A stretch of 64,000 nt of DNA from Isoetes taiwanensis. Lineage: Eukaryota; Streptophyta; Lycopodiopsida; Isoetales; Isoetaceae. A model generated the notes under the pieces. The model made no database searches and was not told the DNA's origin. It was given only the letters and a program-made list of their open reading frames with translations. Below are positions 22,975-32,571 of this stretch, piece after piece. The stretch lies in contig JAJEKV010000087.1 in the NCBI GenBank assembly GCA_021234155.1, positions 1,907,409 through 1,971,408 on the forward strand, in the 5' to 3' direction. Within the stretch, counting starts at the first letter, position 1. Each line of letters opens with the position of its first letter. The position numbers and the translations under genes were made by a program.

Positions 22975-23517
22975 TTTACAAAACAGCCCTCTGTGAGGAT
23001 CTTTGGATCAAACACACAAATCCTTAGTGTAGTGTGTCGCGCGGAATTTTGCAAAAGAGATAAAAAGAAAAAAGAACAAAAAAAAAAAGAAAATGTATGC
23101 CAAGATAAGAATCCCTTGGATATTATAAGAAACACATGAGGTCTCGCGAGACGCAGAGACAAAAAGTTGAAACACAACAATACTAAGTCTCATCTAAAAC
23201 TTAAGGTCTAACTCTACTGATATCTATAATACAATGGCCTCAGGCCCAAAATAGGTAATATGGCAGAACCTTTGTAATCTCGGTCACCAACTCCTGAATC
23301 ACTTGCTTGATTTAAGGGAATCTTGTCAACGACATCATGAATGCCGTGAATCCTGCTAAGTTAGGGGTGTGGTCATCTGTCACTCCTTGATCTCTTCTTT
23401 GACGGGGGCATGGGTTTGCTGCCTAACGCTCTTGTGTGACCCTTGCCTTTGTGCTCCTGTGTGCTGGCCTGCGTAGTGCTCAAGAATAGTCCAGTGCCTC
23501 TTCGCACAAGACTAACA
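22975..23517 (-). repeat. 5' LTR of gypsy element 2
   Basis: Read on the minus strand it starts TGTTAGTCTTGTGC at 23517 and ends near CTCACAGAGGGCTGTTTTG. It is colinear with the plus-oriented LTR at 14885-15410 and, more distantly, with 4518-3976. Immediately outside the LTR the Penelope-like repeat begins (AAACGCAGGATTATC). Confidence 0.8.
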
Positions 23518-24002
23518 AAACGCAGGATTATCAAGAGGAACCAGACGAATTTCAGGTCTTTTAAATGATTTCTAGTATTCTTGATTCAAGGCAGTAGCTA
23601 AAGGATTATTCTGGATACAAGCAAAAAGCAAACACCTTCTGAATTTTAGATAGAATTAAAGGTGCTAGGGGCAGAAGTTTGCGTAAAATAAGGATAAAGA
23701 TAACTAATCCTAAAATTTTTTGAAGATTAGCAACATAAGACAATAGATGCAGAGATCAGAGATGCACAAAGTGCAGAGCTAAGAGCAGAGTTAGGATTAC
23801 TGCTGTAGCATAATAGAGCTATTAAGTGCAATTTTTTTTTTTTTTTTTTAAAGATATTAGTATCTTTCTGTCATAAATAGTGGACTGTAACTACAAAGGA
23901 TTGGCTGGGCTAAAATAGCAAGTAAAGAGGCTTAAAGTTAAGCTAAGGCTTACACATGCATGCCTTAGTTAAAGGACAGATGTGACATAAACTGCCATGA
24001 CT
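23518..24002 (+). repeat. Left direct repeat of the Penelope-like element
   Basis: Colinear with 26858-27344, including GAGGAACC..ACGAATTTCAGG, GTATTCTTGATTCAAGGCAG and AAGGCTTACACATGCATGCC. Its left border is the gypsy LTR end at 23517, so it is probably truncated. Confidence 0.8.
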
Positions 24003-24329
24003 ACAAAATCTAGTAATAACAAAATAAGAGCGGATCAAAACGACATATAAGCTGATGTTACATTGTAGTATTGGTTATTTCTTACATGATAGTAGCAATT
24101 GCAAAGTTAAAGCTCTTTCTTTCCATAATGCATTGTTTTACTAAGGGGCAAAAGGCACAATGGGCGATCAGTCATAGACTGAAAACCCCATAGTACCTTT
24201 TGGCCCTTGCCTTGCTACCATTATCACACTAACAAGGTACTGACTGGCTGCAGGTACAGTGTTTTCCTCCTGTTGTGTCTTTTGCTTAGATAGTTTTACA
24301 ATGGAAGGAGCTTAGAATGGAAGGGGTTT

Positions 24330-25980
24330 ATGGTAGAACTGAAATCCAGCATTGAAAGGATTTTTGAATTGCATAAATTCGTATACCCACATATACTTGA
24401 GGATGATAAACTGACAGTAATAGATATAGTCATTGGGAGGGCTTCACATGGAATAAAGGAAGCAATTAAAAATATACTACCAGGAAATTCCCTCTTAATG
24501 TTGCATAAGTCATCAAGAACATTGAATGGCTCTATAAATACCTTGACATTGCTGGGGTGGACAAGGCCTTCAACAACCCAGCATTCATATGTCCAAAGCA
24601 CATACGAGAGATGGCTGGTAATAGGCTCAGCCGCAAAGACTTCAGGAAAGTTCACACGGACCAAATGATTATCTTGTGGAAAGTCAAGAAGGAGATGCAA
24701 GCAAGTATCCCTTACATTGAATGTGATTCGGAAAAGCTACCATACTTGCTAGGTATATATAAGGCACACAAGAAAGAGTACCGGTGGATCACTAATGCAC
24801 ATGGCATGGCACAATGTACACTGAGTTCACAAATTGTTACAACAATAATTAATATGGTCATTGAACTATGGTCTGACATAGCCAAAAATTTATGTAAGAA
24901 ATTCTGCAACCTATTCCTAGGAAGAGTAAATCCGGATTGGATGGTAGTATCCATATATGACTTTATATTGAATCTCCCTAGCAAAATAACAGAAGAATAA
25001 GTGGCTGACATAACCAAATGCTATGAAAGCATTCCTTTAACAGAAGATTCTGGTATATGTGAGGTAATGACACATGTTATCAAAGCGGCTGGGGAGTATA
25101 TGATTAGTATTTACCATAACAACAAATTGTGGATTAAACAAGATGGAGACGAGAAGTTTATAGCCAAGTGGTTTAAAGTGGATTCCAGGGCAAATGCTGG
25201 TCTTTAATGAGGAGTGAGACCTATATCAAAGCTAATATATGGCTGTTAGCTAACTGTTTCATTATGATGGGACAAAAAACGTGGATCCAAACATGTGGCA
25301 TACCAATGGGGTTTGCATGCAGCCCATCTTCGTGCAATTTATATCTAGCATGATTTGAAGCCAAGTTATAAAGAATCTAGAAACACAAGGAATATACAAA
25401 GAAGCTGAGTCATTCAAATTCATTTTCAGACATATAGATTACCTTTTAGCCATAAATTGCCCTATCATTAAAGAATTTCTGCGAGATAACTTTCAACGTG
25501 ACCAAGATGGTCTACAGATTTATGACCTAATATATTTGGGAATTAAAGAGGAGACTAGCATAACATTCAGTGATGATCCATTGATTGGTTATGGACACAA
25601 AGCAAACTTTCTAAATATGACAATAGAAATATTAGAGCAAACGGCATTTACCAGACTACCAAACTTGACAAAAAAACCCTTCAAGGCCCTCAAATTTGTC
25701 CACACTAGTAGCTGTAGACCATACTACCAAGCAAGGAACATTATTGTTTCACAGATACGATCATATATGTACATCCACACATGCCCCAGGGCAACTACCA
25801 AGGACATTCGGCTGTTAATTCAGATGTTTGAAGGTAATGGCTTTGATCGAAGAGGACTAAGGAAAGGTGTATATAAGTACATAAAAAAAAAAAAAAAAAA
25901 AACAATTTTCCTGGACTGCAGTATGACAATACAATTCCACTCCAATTTCTGAAACCATATTAGGGAAGCTATGTCTCTAA
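24330..25980 (+). pseudogene. Penelope-like reverse transcriptase, degenerate
   Basis: RT landmarks in order: YLLGIYKAHKKEYRWI (24735-24790), an A motif ADITKCYESIPL with the first catalytic aspartate at about 25001-25037, directly preceded by a TAA, then CGIPMGFACSP at 25294-25326, then HIDYLL at 25431-25448, where the second aspartate of the usual IDD is tyrosine, then LNMTIEI near 25610, and a thumb-like HTSSCRPYYQARN segment near 25700-25740. Three frames are used, so it is dead. The spacing and the SSCRPYY...I..QIRSY thumb resemble Penelope-type RTs. A non-LTR RT of another type is the main alternative. Confidence 0.65.
25882..25901 (+). repeat. Poly(A) run inside the RT region
   Basis: About 19 A residues interrupt the C-terminal RT frame. 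After it the coding-like sequence continues in another frame. It may be slippage in a lysine-rich stretch. Confidence 0.6.
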
Positions 25981-26857
25981 AGGCAATATCTTCAAAATTA
26001 TCTTTTCTAAATCATGGCTAACATTTTATGGGATATGGCATAACCCCTGTTGTGGCAGTGGGGGTTAGCCATCCCCAAGACTCACATCATAATAAACAAG
26101 GGAAGTTATTCATATTCTACGGTAGGTGATAGGGTTTTGACCAAGAGGTAGGATGCAGGCAGTAGGCTATTTAGCTTAATGTTAAATGGTCAATAAAGGC
26201 TCCCAATTCTAGAAACATAAGGAAATGGAACTTAAAGAGTCTATAGAAGTATTTAAGAGACAAGCCAAACTATAGAGCCTGAGAGAGCAAAATAAATCTC
26301 AAAGTGCTTAAGCTTTTGCTGATGCTAAGTGCAAAATTCACCCGAAGTCTTCATAATAAAATGAATTGGGGATGGTAGTCTACCATTAAATAAATATACA
26401 TAGTTCTAATTGTTGTAAATATCTAATTGAAATCTAGGGCAACAAAATTGATTGCCCAGGACTCGATTAACCTAGATGACTGAATGCATGAATGCACGCC
26501 GAAAACCTAAGGGGAAAGCATGCGCATGACGGATTCGACTGGATCAAATCTTGACGAATTGATAATCTTTTGGAAACCACACCCACATTATGGGATATGA
26601 TTCTGATGGATGTGAGACCTCTGTGTCAGGTGAAAAAAACCTTAACAATGATTTCCTAAGACAAGAGTTTGAGAGCTGTTGTGCCTTAGAAAGTCTGAAG
26701 CCTGAGCATAATATGGATGGGAGGAGCTATAGAAGTGGCTATGGCCAAAAGAGAAGGTACAATTATATAGAGGACAGAGCTAGAAATCAAAGGGGAAACA
26801 GAGCATATGGAGGCAAACGCCAAGAGGACATGCAATCAGCTCAAAGAGTCCAGGAAA

Positions 26858-27344
26858 CGCAAGGTTATCAAGAGGAACCAAACGAATTTCAGGTTTTTTA
26901 AATGGTTTCTAGTATTCTTGATTCAAGGCAGTAGATAATGGATTATTATGAATACAAGCAAAAAGCAAACGCCTTCTGAATTTTAGATAGAATTAAAGAT
27001 GCTAGGGCCAGGAGTCTGCGCAAAACAAGGATAAAGATAACTAATCTTAAGATTTTTTGAAGATTAGCAACATAAAACAATAGATGCAGGGATTAGAGAT
27101 GCCAGAGCTAAGAGTAGAGCTAGGATTACTGCTGTAGCATAATATAACTGTTATGTGCAAATATAGGTTTTTTTTTTTTTTTTTAAGATATTAATATCTT
27201 TCTGTTATAAAAATTGGACTGTAACTAGAGAGGCTTGGTTGGGCTAAAATAGCAAGTAAGGAGGCTTAAAGTCAAGCTAAGGCTTACACATGCATGCCTC
27301 AGTTAAAGGGCAGATGAACTAACACATGACATAAACTGCCATGA
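26858..27344 (+). repeat. Right direct repeat of the Penelope-like element
   Basis: Pairs with 23518-24002. Beyond the shared end CATGACT the two loci diverge at once, which fixes the right boundary. Confidence 0.8.
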
Positions 27345-28508
27345 CTGGGTAAAAGCACCTGTAGTATATCAAAAACACGCATGTTGACGCCACACTTTTG
27401 AACCTTCTTTGTGGTAGAATTGGATGGTTCATACGGAAGCAGAGATTGGGGAGTGTGAATTAATGAGCATCGGTTATTTTGAATTTTATGCCACATCATT
27501 GTTTCGCATTTTGAATAAGGAAAATAATCACCTCTTCTGTTTTTTTGCCGCTTCTTGCCGATTGAACCCTAATGGAGTCAGAATTGAATGCCACTGGTTA
27601 CACGATGAAATCTCTCCTCAAATAAGAGATTGTGTTCCATGAAAGATGCACCACTTGTTTATTCGTTCACCGAGTTGCGAGATCTAAAGAAGCTTTGGGG
27701 TAACAAAGCTCCAAATAAATCTGGCTACAACTATTTTCGCCCAGATGTTTGTTTAAAACTGAAAACTTAAGGCATATATTTTCTTGTACAGATCGAAGAA
27801 TCTAAGCAATGAACAATATAAAGTGTTAATGCAAATTTACAAAAGAATTGCAGGGAAGCCACATACATGTGGTGGAATGGCTCCTGGAACCTGGGCAGTG
27901 GCTTATTACCTACATATAAAGGGGGAAGTTGTTAATTGGAAGAGATTCTTGGATTATCATAAAACTCCCGATGAGAAAGCAGAGGCCAGTTCTTTTAGAC
28001 CCAAGAGAAAGCATAGGCAAATCCAACCCGAGCAGGAAGAAAACAGTAAAAGTGACAGGGATGATGAAGATGATAGGAAGAAAACCAAGTCAGGTTCCTC
28101 TAGACTACACATTCAATCTGAATTCACAATCAGAAAAGCAGAGTAATATTCTGTGACTAAAATATGCCATTGCCGGTATATTCAATTATTAGTCGTATTA
28201 CATTAGAAAAGAATCTCAAGCTCGACCTAGATTGTTTCTGTCAACACAGAAAAGGTAACCTCAAATCCAGTTCAAGAATCAGGTATGTCTACTACTTGCA
28301 TCATGTTAGCTATATTGTCATGTTATGCCTCTGTGATGCAATCTACGCATATGTTCAGTGCTATTGTGGGGCATTTTGTGCAATAGCTTCCACAATGATA
28401 GATGAGGTATGCGGTGAGTGGTGAGTTGTTGGCATGTTGATTGTGGTCTAGTGATGAGAATAATGCGAGCATTTATGGTGTGGTGTGTCTCCGTTATGGT
28501 GAAGTGGG

Positions 28509-29135
28509 GTGTTGTCCTGCCAATGGTGCTAATAGTGCTGCTACATTGTGGTGCATGACATATGTGGGGTGACAGTAGTAGCAAGTAAGGTGTGGTGTAC
28601 CAGTGTGGTGTGGTGTGGGTTATTATGCCGCAATAGTAATGATAGTGCAGCCTATGTTGCGTGGTATATGCAGCGTATTATGTGGTGTGTACTGTGTTGT
28701 GAGGTGTGTAGTGTGGTGTAGGTTATTGTGCCGCCAATAGTGGTGATAGTGCAGCCTATGTTGTGTGGTGTATGCAGCGTGTTGTATGTTGTGTACTGTG
28801 TTGTGTGGTGTGTGGTGTGGTGTAGGTTATTGTGCCACTAATAGTGGTGAATGTTGTATAGTGTGTGCAGCGTATTGTGTGGTGTGTGTAGCGTGTTGTG
28901 TGGTGTGTGCAGCGTTGTGTGGTGTGTGGTGTGGTGTAGGTTTTGTGCGCCAAGATATGTGGTGATAGTCACATTATGTTGTGTGTCATACGCAGCGTGT
29001 TGTGTGGTGTATACGGTATTGTGTAGTGTGTGGTGTGGGGTAGGTTATTGTGTCGCCAACAGTGGTGATAGTGCAACCTATGTTGTGTGGTGTGTGCAGT
29101 ATGTTGTGTGGTGTGTGGTGTGGTATGTTGGGAAT
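28509..29135. repeat. GT-rich minisatellite, ~104-bp unit, about five to six copies
   Basis: Units start with GGTTATTGTGCCGCCAATAG or a variant at 28618, 28721, 28825, 28939 and 29043, giving periods of 103, 104, 114 and 104 bp, with a degenerate unit before the first. Each unit ends in nested TGTGGTGTG/TGCAGCG sub-repeats. It lies between exon-like pieces of the plus-strand gene, so probably in an intron. Confidence 0.85.
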
Positions 29136-30479
29136 ACCTTGTATTGTGTGGTAGTGATTGTGGTCTTTCATCAGTATGTGGCTTATTATATTAGAAGGCT
29201 GACATATATGGAGTGTTCTGTTTTGTAGACTATGACAGACTTGTGAAGGAATGGTTGGCTGCAACATCAGTTAGGTTTGATAGATGCACGCAAAGATTGC
29301 AAGTAAACGAGGATAGAAAAAGTAATATCAATAGAAAGATTGAGTTGATGGAGCATAAAGCATCAGAAATTAGAGTTGATTTGCACAGATGGCAGTCAAT
29401 CATGATGGCAAATCCGAAAGTAGCAAAGGATCGGGTTATAAGCGAACTGAAGGATGAAGAGCTAATTGGTACAGTGTTTCTTGGCTGAGTCAATTGAATA
29501 AGGAACTAGCAGAAACTGAAATTGAACTAAGGGCATGTGAAGCCTTACTACTGGAACTGTAACCTCAAATACAAAGATTTGAGATTTTCTCTGAATGTAT
29601 TGGCCATGACACTCCTTTAGATCCTGCGCTTCCAATGCTTCGTGAGGCAGAAGAAGAGGGTGATGAAGGTTGTCAATATTGTGGACGGTGTCTGAAATGG
29701 GAGGGTAAATTGTTGCTAGTTGTGATAGCAGAATGCAGTCACCAGTATCACATTCCATGTTTGTCACACCATTTGAGGTAAACATTATCATCTCTAACCT
29801 CGTTTGCAGACTTTATTGATATTGGATTTGTTTTGCAGACATTCTAGAACCTGCTGCAGCCCCAGTTGTGCCCACATTATGTCTGAGACGTGGCTTTTGT
29901 GTTCGAATGATACCACAAGAACCAATAAACACAAGTAAGTACCTTAATTAATGTTTACTAATGTTGTCATAGATCTACTGACTTAATGTTTGCAGAATTG
30001 TAGAAATTTGAGACCAAGGATATCCAACAGTTATCCACGCCTCGATCAATTATGAGACTGCAAGATACCACCCGGGTGCACCTAGAATTCACCCCATTGA
30101 ATGCCTTAAAGTCAATCCCAGCTGCTGACATCGGCGAGAATCCAAAACAAAATTTGGATAATGAACTGAATGCAGTTGTGTCAAGTAAGTACCAATGCCA
30201 CATATATGATTTATTTTTATGTATTTCTCTTTGGTCTTCCTCATCTCAATTATGTTACAGAGGTAAATGCTACCTCAAGCCATCACGTTAAGAATGGAAA
30301 ATTAATTTTCCTGAGAATCATTCTGCACGGGATCCCGCATCAGACAAAAGTTTTGCTGCTGAACATGAGCCACAAGTGGATGCAGATGATGAAGTTGACA
30401 AAGAAACCCTGGATCCTGAACAAGATGCAGCCTGCTCATCAAGTCCAATACCTCCTCAACCAAGAAAAACCAAGAGGTT

Positions 30480-30593
30480 AATTGAAATTCTCCTTGTTCT
30501 AGATTTTAATGGGGTTTTGGGCAAGTTTTATGACTTGAAAGAGAGGATCCCCGCATCAGCCAAGCCAGAAGTGACTTCACTTGTTGGGTAATA
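30480..30593 (+). pseudogene. FCP1-like domain N-terminal piece
   Basis: Encodes RLIEILLVLDFNGVLGKFYD. Plant NIF/FCP1-family phosphatases start their domain with an LLVLD-x-NG-x-L loop. In that family the second conserved acidic residue is often replaced by asparagine, as here. A GGTAATAG follows VTSLVG, which could be a donor site; no continuing exon is found in the next 2 kb. Confidence 0.5.
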
Positions 30594-30626
30594 GGCTAAC
30601 ATGTGGAAATCATCAGCATTTGTTAA

Positions 30627-30850
30627 TCATCTAGTGATGTAATTAGTGAGCCGAGGTCCCCCCCCCGCAAACCATTCTTTCACTTGATCAATATATAGTC
30701 CATATAGCACAGGAGACATTGAACATCCATGTCGCACTCCCACACTACTATTGATGTGGCCCAATGGAGGCATTCGAGCCGTAGCTCTTTCACACAATTC
30801 ATCTACGAAGTTCATGATGGGTACATTCTTCTTCGAGCAACCTTAAAAAA
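30627..30850 (-). pseudogene. LINE reverse transcriptase fragment
   Basis: The minus strand encodes SSVGVRHGCSMSPVLYGLYI followed by DQVKEWF, the RT motif B block (GCPLSP-type) of the LINEs seen elsewhere in the window. It is truncated on both sides. It lies directly after the FCP1-like exon. Confidence 0.7.
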
Positions 30851-32571
30851 CTTATTGCCATTTTAGCAAGACACTTCATTTTCAGGTGCATTTTAATAAT
30901 TTTAAAGACTTATAGGGGCATTTTGGTAGTTTTCCCAAAAACAAAATTTATTATTTCATACCAACTTCGTTTATCATGTCTCACATACTTTTTTAATCAT
31001 AAATGGATAATGTAGATTAACAGATGGCAAAAATATAGTGTGTGAATAATTTTGAACATCTCTTTTCGGAGGTGTACTTATTGTGCCATATATTTCTTGG
31101 TCAAACATTGAATTTTTCGTGTCAAATTTGCAAAGCATATAGGATGATCATGAAATGGAACAAAATGAACATAGAGGCCTGAGCCTTTGACTATTGTGGT
31201 TTCTTCATTAGGCTTCATCACATGGTTAAACATATGACATGATGAAGAGTTTACATCATTAAAACCAAAGGAAGAGTCAATTAGAGATGAATGAGGGAAA
31301 AGATTTATATGAGATCTTTTGGTCTATGCTCGAAGAATATGGCATTGATTAACAATTCATTTTCACTAAATTTTTGAAAGTTGCCTAGAAATAATGTTAA
31401 AGTATTTCAAGATTTTCTTTTCAAAAACGAGAATACTATTCTGCCTCACACGTTTTTTCACGTACAATTTCAACCTGCTTTTTTTAGTCCAAGACATTGA
31501 TTTCTTTATGTAAAGACTTAGGCCCGTGGATACTTTATTGCCATAGCTTTCAACTATTATCCTCTTACTTGAAGGTCTTTTGGTTTACTTTGCTAAAAAT
31601 TCTATCCAGCATATCATCTCACCCTAAACATGCTTGGATACTCCACAATTAAAAAACTACTTATAAAACAATAATTTAAGATGAAATCATAAAAGAGTCT
31701 GCAACATGATAGAAAAGATGACCGTAAAAGCATAAATAATGGACTACTTTTTTATTTCTTTAGAAGGACCTAAATGGTCCACACCACCAAAAAGGTTGGG
31801 AATGTAGTCTTGTGTATGCGTGCAAATTATATATACAGCATACAAATGTATTTTATGTTACATCTGCAAAAATATGGTTACCTAAGATTATGCTTAACTA
31901 CATACCTTTATTATGGTAATCAACTTTGGAACATGTTATGGTTCCTTTTAAAGTCAGAATATGCTGCTTTATAGTTGTTCTTTTCTCTCCTTTAAAGGTT
32001 TCTGCTAGTCAAAACTTTAACAACTACAAGGCAGGAATCAAGGCCTTAATATTTCTTTTAGTATATTGGTATGGCCCAAAGTGGAAGGTACTGATTTGTC
32101 AGTCAAGATTTAGATTACTTTTATTTATTTGACAAAATAATTATTTGACGAACATTGTCAGAAACTAAATATTTTACATAGTTCCACAACTGGACACTTA
32201 AAATTGCTTGTCTCAAAAAATAAATCTTCCAAAAATGCCTAGCAAGTTAGCAGGGGTCTTATTTCAATTTGATATGGTCCACTGAATTACAGAAAATTTT
32301 CAAAACCTTGGGTTTTTTAATCCCAACATATCTCATGAGCACTCCGTCTAGCTCTAAGTTAACTGTGATTCAATGGCTGTGCAAGATACTTCTAAACTCA
32401 TAAGCCAACTTACTAGGGCTTCAAGAATGGTTTACCAATATTGGAATCGATCGTGCAGGCCCATCTGCACAAGGAAAAATCCCTGAGGTGGCTCAATGAG
32501 CTACTGCACAAAATGTTGATGTTGATGATGATGATGATCCTGCTAGAACGCAAATGGACTACAGCATCCAA
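30851..32571. other. No gene seen
   Basis: AT-rich DNA with only short frames. A GAT trinucleotide run lies at 32521-32539, just downstream of the glucanase stop codon on the minus strand, in its likely 3' UTR. No transposon motif was recognised. Confidence 0.4.

Larger units (their letters stand above)
17030..23517 (-). mobile_element. Ty3/gypsy LTR retrotransposon, element 2
   Basis: On the minus strand from the 5' LTR at 23517: gag (22760-20710), protease (20701-20384), reverse transcriptase (19760-19306), RNase H (19306-18611), integrase (18591-about 17250). The order PR-RT-RH-INT defines Ty3/gypsy. Frames are long but each domain is in a different frame or has stops. No LTR of the same orientation is found at its lower end. 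Instead an LTR with polypurine tract in the opposite orientation lies at 14872-15410. Its 5' LTR borders the Penelope-like repeat directly. Confidence 0.9.
23518..27344 (+). mobile_element. Penelope-like retroelement with flanking direct repeats
   Basis: A reverse transcriptase reading frame (24330-25980) lies between two direct repeats of about 480 bp, 23518-24002 and 26858-27344. Penelope-like elements commonly carry such pseudo-LTRs because of partial tandem copying. The repeats share internal poly-T runs and the end AAACTGCCATGACT. A coding-like block (26590-26890, DGCET, GYGQKRRYNY) precedes the right repeat and has an inverted copy at 15413-16190. No GIY-YIG endonuclease was recognised. 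The element is inactive (stops, frameshifts). The family assignment rests on RT motifs and architecture and is less certain than its being an RT. Confidence 0.6.
27420..30600 (+). pseudogene. Unidentified multi-exon gene, decayed (coiled coil, RING-like, FCP1-like start)
   Basis: Exon-like pieces on the plus strand: 27639-27765 (MKDAPLVYSFTELRDLKKLW); 27784-28146 (QYKVLMQIYKRIAGKPHTCG, ending in a charged low-complexity tail); 29222-29488 (KEWLAATSVRFDRC, a helical lysine/glutamate-rich coiled coil); 29490-29780 (LNKELAETEIELRACEALL, then CQYCGRCLKWEG ... CSHQYHIPCL); 29838-29935, flanked by AG and GTAAGT (SRTCCSPSCAHIM); 30300-30593 (ILLVLDFNGVLGKFYDLKE). The cysteine/histidine spacing suggests a RING-like zinc fold. 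LLVLDFNGVL is the catalytic-loop type start of an FCP1/NIF phosphatase. A frameshift near 29465 and an in-frame TAA near 29560 indicate decay. The pieces may belong to more than one gene. No family is named with confidence. Confidence 0.45.

Noticed and set aside
28756-29267. Threonine/histidine-rich and cysteine/valine-rich frames on both strands
   Set aside because: They are translations of the GT-rich minisatellite, not proteins.
32521-32539. GAT repeat as a regulatory element of the glucanase gene
   Set aside because: It lies downstream of the stop codon on the transcribed strand and is a simple trinucleotide run.
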